Shown: piece after piece, positions 34,538-43,127 of the stretch
How the letters are laid out: each line of letters opens with the position of its first letter
Position numbering within the stretch: position 1 is the stretch's first letter
Source: Paracoccaceae bacterium
Lineage (GTDB): Bacteria > Pseudomonadota > Alphaproteobacteria > Rhodobacterales > Rhodobacteraceae
DNA: 64,000 bases
Assembly (NCBI GenBank): GCA_009773375.1
Contig: WRPH01000006.1
Span: forward strand, 1-64,000
Reading direction: 5' to 3'
Position numbers and translations under genes: made by a program
Notes under the pieces: model-generated
Told to the model about the DNA's origin: nothing
The model's input: only the letters and a program-made list of their open reading frames with translations
The model's database searches: none

Positions 34538-36142
34538 ATGGCAGAGTGGTGGCGCGGTTCGGTGACCTATCAGGTCTATCCCCGGTCGTTTCAGGACGAT
34601 AACGGCGACGGCATCGGCGACTTGAAGGGCATCACCCGGCGGCTGGATCATATTGCCGGCCTGGGTGTGCAGGCGGTCTGGCTTTCGCCGGTGTTCACCT
34701 CGCCGATGCTGGACATGGGCTATGACGTGTCGAACTACACCGATATCGACCCAACCTTCGGCACGCTGGCGGATTTCGATGCGCTGGTGGCGCGGGCGCA
34801 TGCGCTGGGGCTGAAAGTGATCATTGATCAGGTGCTGTCGCATTCGTCCGACCAACACCCGTTCTTCAAGGAAAGCCGCGCCAGCCGCGACAACCCGAAG
34901 GCGGATTGGTATGTCTGGGCCGATCCGCGCCCGGATGGCACCCCGCCGAACAACTGGCTATCGGTGTTTGGCGGCCCGGCTTGGCAATGGGACGCGCGGC
35001 GCAAGCAGTATTACTTCCATAACTTTCTGACACAGCAGCCGGATTTCAACTATCACAACCCTGCGGTGCAGGACTGGATGGTGGAAAACATGCGCTTCTG
35101 GCTGGAGCGGGGCGTGGACGGCTTCCGCTTTGACACGGTAAATTTCTTCTTCCATGACAAGCAGTTGCGTGATGATGCTGCCGATTTCCGGGTGAAAACG
35201 GAAGCCGAAGGCAACCCTTATCAGATGCAGTATCACCTGTTTTCCAAGAACCAGCCGGAGAACCTGCGCTGGATGGAGCGTATCCGGGCGCTGCTGGATG
35301 AATATCACGCCCGCGCCTCGGTTGGCGAAATGGGCGAGACGCATCATGCCATTCGGATGATGGGGGAATATACCGCGCCGGGTCGGCTGCATCAGTGCTA
35401 TAGCTTCGAGATGATGGGCTATGACTATTCGGCGGCGTTCTTCCGCAGCCGGATTGCCGATTTCTTTAGCGGCGCGCCGGATGGCTGGCCGATGTGGGCG
35501 TTTTCCAACCATGACGTGGTGCGGCACGCCAGCCGCTGGGCGAAACATGGCGTCAGTCAGGACGCGCTGGCGCGGCAGGCGGGCGCGCTGCTGCTGTCGT
35601 TCCAAGGCTCGATCTGCCTGTGGCAGGGCGAGGAGTTGGGCCAGACCGATACCGAACTGGGGTTTGAAGAACTGACCGACCCGCAGGGCATCAACTTCTG
35701 GCCCGAACCGGTGGGGCGCGACAATACCCGCACGCCGATGGTCTGGGATGGATCAGCCAATGGCGGCTTTACGACTGGCAAGCCGTGGCTGCCGGTGAAA
35801 GCACCGCAACTGGCCCGCAATGTTGCGTCGCAGGCAGGGGTGCCGGGGTCTGTTCTGGAAAGCTACCGCGAGATGTTGGCGTTTCGGAACGGATCGGCGG
35901 CATTGATCGAAGGTGCGACACGATTCTTTGATCTGCCAGAGCCGATTCTGGGCTTCACCCGTGGTGAGGCGCTGCTGTGCCTGTTCAACCTGTCACCAAA
36001 CCCGGTTGCGGTGCAGGCTTCCGGCGTGGGCGGGCTGGTTGGCCCGCAGCAAGTGGCCAGCCTTTCGGGGGGCACGCTGACGCTGGGGCCAAATGGCTAT
36101 GCGTTCCTCGCCATAGACGGCGCGGCAAAAGTTCAGGCCTGA
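34538..36142 (+). CDS. GH13 alpha-glucosidase (oligo-1,6-glucosidase type)
   Basis: A 534-residue cytoplasmic glycosidase with no signal peptide. The nucleophile Asp is D199 in VDGFRFDTVNFF, the acid/base Glu is E264 in SVGEMGET, and the third carboxylate is D326 in FSNHDVVRHASRW. MDMGYDVSNY-type sequence (LDMGYDVSNYTDIDPTFGTL) and VIIDQVLSHSSDQHPFF are typical of the alpha-glucosidase subfamily. It would hydrolyse maltose, trehalulose or isomaltose-like oligosaccharides. It converges on the GH42 gene with a 10-nt overlap and is not part of that operon. No cognate ABC transporter lies next to it, though an MFS gene is divergent. Confidence 0.92.
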   Translation: MAEWWRGSVTYQVYPRSFQDDNGDGIGDLKGITRRLDHIAGLGVQAVWLSPVFTSPMLDMGYDVSNYTDIDPTFGTLADFDALVARAHALGLKVIIDQVLSHSSDQHPFFKESRASRDNPKADWYVWADPRPDGTPPNNWLSVFGGPAWQWDARRKQYYFHNFLTQQPDFNYHNPAVQDWMVENMRFWLERGVDGFRFDTVNFFFHDKQLRDDAADFRVKTEAEGNPYQMQYHLFSKNQPENLRWMERIRALLDEYHARASVGEMGETHHAIRMMGEYTAPGRLHQCYSFEMMGYDYSAAFFRSRIADFFSGAPDGWPMWAFSNHDVVRHASRWAKHGVSQDALARQAGALLLSFQGSICLWQGEELGQTDTELGFEELTDPQGINFWPEPVGRDNTRTPMVWDGSANGGFTTGKPWLPVKAPQLARNVASQAGVPGSVLESYREMLAFRNGSAALIEGATRFFDLPEPILGFTRGEALLCLFNLSPNPVAVQASGVGGLVGPQQVASLSGGTLTLGPNGYAFLAIDGAAKVQA

Positions 36143-38040
36143 TGCGGCTGCCATGAAACGCCGGCGGGGGGAATGATCTCTCCGCCCCACTCCACCGGCA
36201 CCGCGTTGTAATTGAACAAGAACCGATGCGTGGCGCTGTCGCGGCGGCGCAGGCCTTCGGGCAGCGGATCGGTTTCGATCCCTGCCTTGTGGCACAGACT
36301 GGTCAGCAACCGGGTGAAGGCCGCCTCGTCCGGCCAGCCCGCCAGATAATGCAGCCCGTCCGCGCGGATCAGCGCGGGCCAACCATCTTCGGTTGTCTCG
36401 ATCACCTCGGCGGTTGCCTCAAGCTTTTCGCGCCAATGCAGGAAGTTGCCGCCTGCGGTCAGCGGCACCGGAACATCCGGCGGCAGGCTTTCGACCCGCG
36501 CAACAGTGGCGGTCAAACCGGGCAGATTGGGCGGCAGCGGCAGCGGAATGGCAAACTCTGCCGTCTTGCTGTTGCTGCGCGGGCCGATCAGGGCAATGCC
36601 TTGGTGGATCGCCAATGCGTCTAGGAACGGAGCCGACAAAGTGGCGACACCGGGGGCGAGCACCAGTTTGTAAGCCGACAGATCGGCGGTGTCCGGCGGC
36701 AATATGTCGATGTTCAAACCAAGCTTGCGCAGGGCCTTGTAGGCGTCAAACACCAGCCGGAAATAGCTGAAATCGCGGCCCTGCGGCTGGGTTTCCCACG
36801 CCCATGCAGAGGCATAGTCGAACACCAGTGCGGCATCAGCGCGGGCGGTAGAGACATCGGGTATCTGCGCCAGCTCAGCGGCCACTTGTGCAGTCTCTTC
36901 ATAAGCTTGCGCGGGGACACTGTCGGGGCGCAACAGGCCGGCGTGCATCTGTTCCTGCGCAAATGAAGCCTGCCGCCAGCGGAAATAACACACGGCTTCG
37001 GCCCCATGCGCAAATGCCTCCCATGCCCACAGCCGGGCCATACCGGGTAGCGGATCGGGGTTCCACGGTGCCCAGTTCACCGGGCCAGGCTGCTGTTCCA
37101 TGATCCACCAGCGGCCCCGACCAACGGCGCGATAGAGGTCATGGTGGAAGGCCTGAAAATCCGGATCGCCTTGCCGGACAAAGCGCTTGCGATGCTCGGG
37201 CGTGGCTGGCAGCCGGTCAGACAGAAAGCCCAGCGGATAGGCATCCCACGCGGCGATATCAAGGTCGGCACCTACCGCAAAATGATCAAAATCAGTGATC
37301 TGGCCCATGTAGTTATGCGCAATCGGCGCGGCTGAATGCTTGCGGATGATGTCAGTTTGCGCTCGGTTGAAGCTGACCACCTCGTCACTGGCGAAACGGC
37401 GGAAGGACATCACATGCGCCGGGTTCGGCTCTGTCACGGTCAGATTGGGCAGATCAATCTCGTCGAACGACGCGTAATCCATCGACCAGAACACGTTGCC
37501 CCACGCCCGGTTCAACGCCTGTGGCGACTGATAGCGCTGCGCCAACCAGTCGCGGAAGGCATGGGTGGCAGCGGCGGAATAGGATAGCGTGGTATCGTGG
37601 CAGCCGTATTCGTTGTCGGTCTGCCATGCGGCAACATGCGGGTTAGAGCAATAGCGTTCGGCCAGCGCAGTGACGATGCGCGCGCATTCGGCACGGTAGG
37701 GCCGGTGGCTGAAACAGTAATGACGGCGCGACCCAAAGCCGCGCGGCTGACCATTCTGGTCGAGCGCCAGCATGTCGGGATGCTTGGTCAACATCCAGCG
37801 CGGCGGGGTGGCAGTTGGCGTGCCCAAAACCACCCGAAGACCAGCATTGCCAAGGGTTTCAATGGCTTGATCGAGCCATGCCCAATCAAACTTGCCCGGC
37901 GTCGGCTCCATCCGCGCCCAGGCGAATTCGCCAATCCGCACCCATGTCAGGCCCAGATCGGCCATGCGCTGCGCGTCTTCGGCCCATTGCGACTGCGGCC
38001 ATTGTTCGGGGTAATAGCAGACGCCAAGCGTGCGTTTCAT
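36133..38040 (-). CDS. GH42 beta-galactosidase
   Basis: A 635-residue cytoplasmic GH42 enzyme. The N-terminus LGVCYYPEQWPQSQWAEDAQ is typical; the acid/base is E144 in WQTDNEYGCHD and the nucleophile E315 in WWIMEQQPGPVNW. A trimerisation domain and small beta domain follow. It releases galactose from small beta-galactosides. It is the last gene of dgoK-dgoA-lactonase-GH42, overlapping the lactonase gene by 4 nt (ATGA), which ties the hydrolase to galactose breakdown by the DeLey-Doudoroff route. Confidence 0.92.
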   Translation of the reverse strand: MKRTLGVCYYPEQWPQSQWAEDAQRMADLGLTWVRIGEFAWARMEPTPGKFDWAWLDQAIETLGNAGLRVVLGTPTATPPRWMLTKHPDMLALDQNGQPRGFGSRRHYCFSHRPYRAECARIVTALAERYCSNPHVAAWQTDNEYGCHDTTLSYSAAATHAFRDWLAQRYQSPQALNRAWGNVFWSMDYASFDEIDLPNLTVTEPNPAHVMSFRRFASDEVVSFNRAQTDIIRKHSAAPIAHNYMGQITDFDHFAVGADLDIAAWDAYPLGFLSDRLPATPEHRKRFVRQGDPDFQAFHHDLYRAVGRGRWWIMEQQPGPVNWAPWNPDPLPGMARLWAWEAFAHGAEAVCYFRWRQASFAQEQMHAGLLRPDSVPAQAYEETAQVAAELAQIPDVSTARADAALVFDYASAWAWETQPQGRDFSYFRLVFDAYKALRKLGLNIDILPPDTADLSAYKLVLAPGVATLSAPFLDALAIHQGIALIGPRSNSKTAEFAIPLPLPPNLPGLTATVARVESLPPDVPVPLTAGGNFLHWREKLEATAEVIETTEDGWPALIRADGLHYLAGWPDEAAFTRLLTSLCHKAGIETDPLPEGLRRRDSATHRFLFNYNAVPVEWGGEIIPPAGVSWQPHQA

Positions 38041-38888
38041 ATTATGACCTGATGTTCACTTTGCCCCTTGGCGACCCCTTCGGCCACAAAGGTCTTGCCC
38101 GCATGCGGGTGGGACTGTCGTGCGGCGGCATCCATTCCCTCTTGCGCGGTGGTGCAAATCAGCGCGGTCAACTGCGGCCCTGCGAAGGCCGGGCACGAGG
38201 TGTGCGGCGCATCAAAACTGATGGCGCGCAGAAACTGGCCATCGGGCGCATAGCTCGCCACGCGGCCTGCGCCCCATTGCGCCAGCCACAAAACCCCGGT
38301 GGAATCGACTACGGCACCATCGGGGTTCAGGCCTTCGGCCGTCAGATCAAGGAAGGTTTCCGGCATGCCTTTCGGCCAGCCATCGGCATCCAGCGCCACC
38401 CGCATGACTTTGCCTGTCACCGTATCCGAGAAATGGGCAAAGCGCCCCCCCGGCGGGAAACTGATAGAGTTAGGAATTGTTATACCACTGAAAATCTTAC
38501 GAATTTCGCCGCGATAATAGCGATGAATGCCGCCAGCCCCCGCCTCGGCCTTCTTGCCCATCGTGCCGATCCAGAAGCCGCCCTGCGGATCGGCGCGGCC
38601 ATCGTTGGGCCGGTTTTGCGGCTTGTCCTGCTCAAGCAGGCAAAGGGTTTCGACCTCTTCGCTTTCCAGATCGAACAGGAACAGATCACGTTCGCCAGCG
38701 ATCAGCAGCACGTCATCGGTGACCCATCCGGCGGCGGAAACGATTTCAGGAAAGCGCCATTCGCGCGGGCCATCGCGGTCTTGCGACAGCAGTTTCTGGT
38801 TCAGAATGTCGAACCAGAACATTTGTTCACGTTGCGGATGCCAGAGCGCGCCTTCGCCCAATTCGCAGCGACGATCATCGAAAATCAT
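38037..38888 (-). CDS. SMP-30/gluconolactonase family sugar lactonase
   Basis: A 283-residue six-bladed propeller enzyme. Metal-site sequences are visible: LGEGALWHP (Glu), [20 protein letters not shown] (Asn/Asp), PNSISF and [18 protein letters not shown]. In this setting it should open galactono-1,4-lactone (or the 1,5-lactone) formed by galactose dehydrogenase. It overlaps dgoA by 4 nt and the GH42 gene by 4 nt, so all are translated as a coupled set. Confidence 0.88.
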   Translation of the reverse strand: MIFDDRRCELGEGALWHPQREQMFWFDILNQKLLSQDRDGPREWRFPEIVSAAGWVTDDVLLIAGERDLFLFDLESEEVETLCLLEQDKPQNRPNDGRADPQGGFWIGTMGKKAEAGAGGIHRYYRGEIRKIFSGITIPNSISFPPGGRFAHFSDTVTGKVMRVALDADGWPKGMPETFLDLTAEGLNPDGAVVDSTGVLWLAQWGAGRVASYAPDGQFLRAISFDAPHTSCPAFAGPQLTALICTTAQEGMDAAARQSHPHAGKTFVAEGVAKGQSEHQVII

Positions 38889-39490
38889 GCGCTGACCTCG
38901 TCATAGGCGGCAACGATGGCGGCGGCTTTGGCGCTGACTTCGGCGGCGGAAAGCCCCGGTGTGTAAAGCGCTGTGCCGATGCCGAAACCGTCTGCACCAG
39001 CCTTGATCCACTGGCCGAAATTCGACGCGCCCGCGCCGCCAACGGCATAAACTTGGCAGCCTTTCGGTAGCACCGCGCGGATGGCTTTCAAGCCATCAGG
39101 GCCGATCAGACTGGCCGGGAAAATCTTCAACCCATCCGCCCCGGCGGCAAGTGCTGCGAAACATTCGGTCGGGGTCATCACCCCCGGCCAACTGGCCATC
39201 CCGGCGGCTTTGCTGGCGCGGATCACTGCCGGATCGCAGTTCGGCGACACGATCAACCGACCGCCTGCATCAGCAACTTCCTGCACATCCTTCACCGTCA
39301 GCACGGTGCCAGCACCGATTTCTGCCAATGATCCGAAGTGCTTGGCCATTGCAGCAATCGAGGTCATCGGATGCGGCGAGTTCAGCGGCACCTCGATGCG
39401 GGTGATTCCGGCGGCGATCAGCGCCTCGGTGATCGGCAGCGCCTCGGCGGGGGTGATGCCACGCAGGATGGCGATAAGAGGACGGGTCAT
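38885..39490 (-). CDS. dgoA: 2-dehydro-3-deoxy-6-phosphogalactonate aldolase
   Basis: A 201-residue class I KDPG/KDPGal aldolase that cleaves KDPGal to pyruvate and glyceraldehyde-3-phosphate. The start region [20 protein letters not shown], the catalytic Glu in [11 protein letters not shown], and the Schiff-base lysine in [20 protein letters not shown] are clear. The VPLNSP form matches the galactonate branch rather than the Entner-Doudoroff Eda (VTLRT). The start at 39490 gives a 4-nt overlap with dgoK. Confidence 0.93.
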   Translation of the reverse strand: MTRPLIAILRGITPAEALPITEALIAAGITRIEVPLNSPHPMTSIAAMAKHFGSLAEIGAGTVLTVKDVQEVADAGGRLIVSPNCDPAVIRASKAAGMASWPGVMTPTECFAALAAGADGLKIFPASLIGPDGLKAIRAVLPKGCQVYAVGGAGASNFGQWIKAGADGFGIGTALYTPGLSAAEVSAKAAAIVAAYDEVSA

Positions 39491-40389
39491 TGTGCAGCCT
39501 TTCGCAACAAGCCGCGCGCGGTGGCGAGGCCAGAGAGGGAACAAGCGGTGGCGTCAAGCCGGGTGGCGGTGACGCCTTGCGCGGCAAGCGCGCGGGCATA
39601 ACTGGTGGCAAGCGCCTCGGCCCCGACCAGCACAACGCGTTGACCAAGCCAATAGGGTTTGGCGGCGGCCAATTCGCTGCCGATCAGCAAACCTGACAGG
39701 CGCGCGCGGGCGGCAGCGGCGGAAAGGCCGTTCAACAGGCCTTCGGCGCGCAATGTGAACAAACGTGCAGCGATCTTTTCGGGACGCGAGAATGCATCAT
39801 CGACACCTTGATCAAACGCGGCTTCATCCCAGCCGCCCTCGGCCATGCCATGGCGCAGAACCGACTGGGTGGAGAGCAAAGCGAACATCTCGCCGGTCAT
39901 GTAGGTCTGGAACGACACCACCTCGCCCGCAGAAACATGCGCCCATTTTGAATGGGTGCCGGGCAGACAGAAAACGCCGTCAAATCCGGGCATTAGCGCC
40001 AAAGCTCCGGCGATTTGGGTTTCTTCGCCGCGCATCACATCAGCGGGGTTTGGCTGTTGAAGACCCGGCACGATCGACACGCGGATGCGCTTGTCCTGCG
40101 TCGCAACCGCGGTCAGATCGCCGGGCTCAACCGGGGCGCAGGGCACGGCGCGGTAGGTGGCCTCAAACCAACCCTGCCGCGCGCCGACCATGCCGCACGC
40201 CAAAACAGGCGTTTCCCCAGTGCCCAGCCAGGGGGAAATGACTTCGAGAAGTGCGGCTTCAAATTGATCCCGCGCCAAGCGGCCCATGCCGTTTTCAGAG
40301 CCACCTTCGGCGATCACGCCATCTGGCCCCATCGCCCAAGCGCGCAGGTTCGAGGTGCCCCAATCGACCGCGATCCAGTCTGCTTTCAT
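39487..40389 (-). CDS. dgoK: 2-dehydro-3-deoxygalactonokinase
   Basis: A 300-residue ASKHA-fold kinase that phosphorylates 2-keto-3-deoxygalactonate at C6. The phosphate-1 loop is [27 protein letters not shown] and [11 protein letters not shown] are family hallmarks. GGAGG lies just upstream of the ATG at 40389. It is the first gene of the four-gene galactose operon. Galactose dehydrogenase and galactonate dehydratase are not in this window, so the pathway must be completed elsewhere. Confidence 0.93.
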   Translation of the reverse strand: MKADWIAVDWGTSNLRAWAMGPDGVIAEGGSENGMGRLARDQFEAALLEVISPWLGTGETPVLACGMVGARQGWFEATYRAVPCAPVEPGDLTAVATQDKRIRVSIVPGLQQPNPADVMRGEETQIAGALALMPGFDGVFCLPGTHSKWAHVSAGEVVSFQTYMTGEMFALLSTQSVLRHGMAEGGWDEAAFDQGVDDAFSRPEKIAARLFTLRAEGLLNGLSAAAARARLSGLLIGSELAAAKPYWLGQRVVLVGAEALATSYARALAAQGVTATRLDATACSLSGLATARGLLRKAAQ

Positions 40390-40442
40390 GCCATCCTCCG
40401 CATTGTTAGCGCCAGAATAGCGCGGCTGCGGGGCAGTTGCTA

Positions 40443-41354
40443 TCAGTCTGAGAAATGTTTTTCGCCACGCGCTTCAGCCAGATCCATCTGACGCTGACGC
40501 TCGCGGAAACGGGCACGATCAGTTTCCGAATATTCGTTCACACAATGATGACAGCAAGCGCCGCGTTCATATTCGGGATGAAGCTTGTCGGCTGCGCTGA
40601 TCGGGCGGCGGCAGGCATGGCAGCTGTCAAAATCGCCCGGAACCAGCCCGTGACCAACCGATACCCGGCCATCGAAAACATAGCATTCACCGTTCCACAT
40701 CGACTGTTCGGCGGGCACATCTTCGAGATATTTCAGAATACCGCCCTTGAGGTGGAAGACTTCGTTAATGCCCTGGCCCAGCAAGTAGTTCGTTGATTTT
40801 TCACAGCGAATCCCGCCGGTGCAGAACATCGCAATGCGCTTGCCGCGATATTCATCCCTATGTTCTTCCCACCATTTCGGGAAATCCCGGAAAGTGCGGA
40901 TATCGGGATCAACCGCACCTTCGAAAGTGCCGATGCCGACCTCGTAATCATTGCGGGTGTCGATCAGTGCTACATCGGGGGAAGCAATCAGCGCGTTCCA
41001 ATCCTGCGGCGCGACGTAAGACCCGACGCGCGCCACCGGATCGACATCGGGCTTGCCCATCGTCACGATTTCGCGCTTCAACTTCACCTTCATGCGGCCA
41101 AAGGGCATGTCTTCGGCGTAGCTTTCCTTATGCTCCAGCGCAGCACAGCCCGGCAGCGCGCGTAAATGCTCCAGCACCGCATCAATGCCAGCGCGCGGCC
41201 CGGCGATGGTACCGTTGATGCCCTCTTGTGCCAGCAAAAGCGAGCCTTTGACCCCCTGCGCGGTGCAAAGTTGCAAAAGCGGTCCTCGCAAGGCGGCGGG
41301 GTCGGGGAAGCGGGTGAAGTGGTATAGGGCGGCGACGATCTGCATCCGTGCCAT
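40443..41354 (-). CDS. trhO: tRNA uridine(34) hydroxylase TrhO (YceA)
   Basis: A 303-residue rhodanese-domain enzyme that makes 5-hydroxyuridine at the wobble position of tRNAs using prephenate-independent oxygen chemistry. An N-terminal acylphosphatase-like domain contains LLAQEGINGTIAGPR. The rhodanese loop FCTGGIRCEKSTNYLL carries the catalytic Cys. A C-terminal Cys-rich tail (CHACRRP, CCHHC) follows. It starts 17 nt after the epimerase gene stop and ends 53 nt before dgoK on the same strand. Confidence 0.93.
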   Translation of the reverse strand: MARMQIVAALYHFTRFPDPAALRGPLLQLCTAQGVKGSLLLAQEGINGTIAGPRAGIDAVLEHLRALPGCAALEHKESYAEDMPFGRMKVKLKREIVTMGKPDVDPVARVGSYVAPQDWNALIASPDVALIDTRNDYEVGIGTFEGAVDPDIRTFRDFPKWWEEHRDEYRGKRIAMFCTGGIRCEKSTNYLLGQGINEVFHLKGGILKYLEDVPAEQSMWNGECYVFDGRVSVGHGLVPGDFDSCHACRRPISAADKLHPEYERGACCHHCVNEYSETDRARFRERQRQMDLAEARGEKHFSD

Positions 41355-41371
41355 TTACGCCCAGTTGCGGG

Positions 41372-42385
41372 TCAGGACAAGCGGACAGCTTGGCGCAGAG
41401 CAACGTCTTCGGCGATGTAGTCGAACGGGTCGTGACCATAGGCTGCGAAGGCGGGGAAATCGTCTTGCCACGTCGCGGCGTGTTGGCAAAGCCATGCGAT
41501 GTAGGCGGGCAGCTGGCTTTCATAGGGAGGCCCGCCATCCCAGCCCAAGGCACGCGCCTTGGCGGTGGACAGGCGCAGCGGATATTCGCAGCTCCACGGG
41601 GAAAAGCCGACATGCGACAGATGGTCGGGCAGATCATCGACCGCGATCAGGGTGACCTCGCGATCCATCGCTTTGGCAACAGCGGCGGCGATCTGCGCCA
41701 CGGTCAGCGCTTGCGGATCGGCGGCGTTATAGATGCCGGTGTGGCCGTGTTGCAGGCAATGCATGGCCAGAGACGCGATGCCGCTGGCCGATGATGTTTG
41801 AAAGATATTCCCGCCCGCATCAATCAACGGGATTTCGCGGCGGCCATCCAGCAGGCGTTTGACCAGCCACCACTCACGCGGATGCCGCGCGCCGATGCCA
41901 TAGATCGCACCCGCGCGCAGGATGGTGGCATTTGCGCTGGCAAAGGCTTGCTCCATCGCGACTTTGCCCGACGAATACCCCTCGCCAGCCGCAACGGTCG
42001 CCTGCGATTCCACGATCATGCGCGGGAACCGCGGAAAGCCGGTGGCACCGCTGCTTTCCAGCGAGCGGCCCTCGGCATCGGCATAGATCGAGGCCGTCGA
42101 GATCACGCAGAACTGGCCGACATCAGCTTGCGCCGCCAGCAGGTCGGCGGCGTCGCGGGCACCCAGCGCCATCGGGTCAAACACGGCGTCATAACCGCCC
42201 CCGACGCGGATGGTTGCCGCGCGGCTTTCGCCATGCGGAACGTGGCCGACGAAAGGCTCCAGTTCGGGCGGCAAGGGGCGGCCTGCGCGCGTCACCGCAT
42301 CCACTTGCCAGCCCTGCCCGGCCAGCATCGGGGCCAGCGTCCGCGCCATTTGCCCGGAGGCTCCGAAGATCAGTGCCTTACGCAT
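41372..42385 (-). CDS. NAD-dependent epimerase/dehydratase family protein
   Basis: A 337-residue extended SDR. It opens with the cofactor motif ALIFGASGQMARTLAPMLAG. The catalytic Tyr-Lys pair appears to be YSSGK near residue 138, and STASIYADAEG supplies the Ser. The C-terminus ends FDYIAEDVALRQAVRLS. No sugar-nucleotide substrate can be assigned. It is divergent from pncA and lies just upstream of trhO. Confidence 0.8.
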   Translation of the reverse strand: MRKALIFGASGQMARTLAPMLAGQGWQVDAVTRAGRPLPPELEPFVGHVPHGESRAATIRVGGGYDAVFDPMALGARDAADLLAAQADVGQFCVISTASIYADAEGRSLESSGATGFPRFPRMIVESQATVAAGEGYSSGKVAMEQAFASANATILRAGAIYGIGARHPREWWLVKRLLDGRREIPLIDAGGNIFQTSSASGIASLAMHCLQHGHTGIYNAADPQALTVAQIAAAVAKAMDREVTLIAVDDLPDHLSHVGFSPWSCEYPLRLSTAKARALGWDGGPPYESQLPAYIAWLCQHAATWQDDFPAFAAYGHDPFDYIAEDVALRQAVRLS

Positions 42386-42399
42386 CGTCCTGCTTTCAG

Positions 42400-42428
42400 T
42401 TGACCCTTGCCACAGCCTTGCTTACCCA
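42400..42428 (+). promoter_or_regulatory. Predicted promoter of the pncA operon
   Basis: TTGACC (42400-42405) and TACCCA (42423-42428) have a 17-nt spacer in the 73-nt divergent gap; the pncA ribosome site AAAAGGAG follows 15 nt later. The -10 match is weak. Confidence 0.35.
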
Positions 42429-42458
42429 AGACAGCAGGCAGCGAAAAGGAGAATGCGG

Positions 42459-43067
42459 ATGCGCCAAGCCCATGAAGCCCTGATCGTGATCGACGTGCAG
42501 AACGATTTCTGCCCCGACGGTGCTTTGGCGGTGGCCGAGGGGGATGCGATCCTCCCGCAGATCAACGCGCTGATGGCCGAGTTTGCCTGCGTGGTGCTGA
42601 CGCAAGACTGGCACCCGGCGGACCACGCGTCTTTTGCGGCCAATCATCCGGGCGCGGCACCGTTTTCAATGACCGAGATGGCTTACGGCCCGCAAGTGCT
42701 ATGGCCGACCCATTGCGTGCAAGGCACGGCGGGTGCTGCATTTCATCCGGCGCTGCACAGCGACCCGGCGCAACTGGTGATCCGCAAGGGCTTTCGCGCC
42801 GGGATCGACAGCTATTCAGCGTTTTTCGAGAATGACCACAAGACTGCCACCGGGCTGGAGGGCTATTTACGCTCTCGCGGCATCACGGCGGTCACTTTGG
42901 TGGGGTTGGCAACGGATTTCTGCGTTGCCTATTCGGCGCTGGACGCGGCAGGCCTTGGGTTCAAGGTGACGCTGCTGGAAAGCGCCTGCCGGGCGATTGA
43001 TCTGAACGGTTCACTGGCCGAGGCGCGCACGAAGTGCCTGGCGGCTGGTGTGCATTGGGTCAGCTGA
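42459..43067 (+). CDS. pncA: Nicotinamidase/pyrazinamidase
   Basis: A 202-residue isochorismatase-fold hydrolase converting nicotinamide to nicotinate. The triad Asp is in LIVIDVQNDFCPDGALAV, Lys in LVIRKGFRAGIDSYSAF, and the nucleophilic Cys in VGLATDFCVAYSALDA. The metal-site residues are in LTQDWHPADHASF. Two ATGs are possible, at 42453 and 42459. The second has the proper 7-nt spacing from AAGGAG. It opens a same-strand run with a histidine kinase and pncB, together a nicotinamide salvage unit. Confidence 0.95.
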   Translation: MRQAHEALIVIDVQNDFCPDGALAVAEGDAILPQINALMAEFACVVLTQDWHPADHASFAANHPGAAPFSMTEMAYGPQVLWPTHCVQGTAGAAFHPALHSDPAQLVIRKGFRAGIDSYSAFFENDHKTATGLEGYLRSRGITAVTLVGLATDFCVAYSALDAAGLGFKVTLLESACRAIDLNGSLAEARTKCLAAGVHWVS

Positions 43068-43127
43068 CGCTTACTTTGCCTTAACGCTTGCCCGCTAGTC
43101 TGCCCCGAAAGGCATGGGGCCAGCGGA

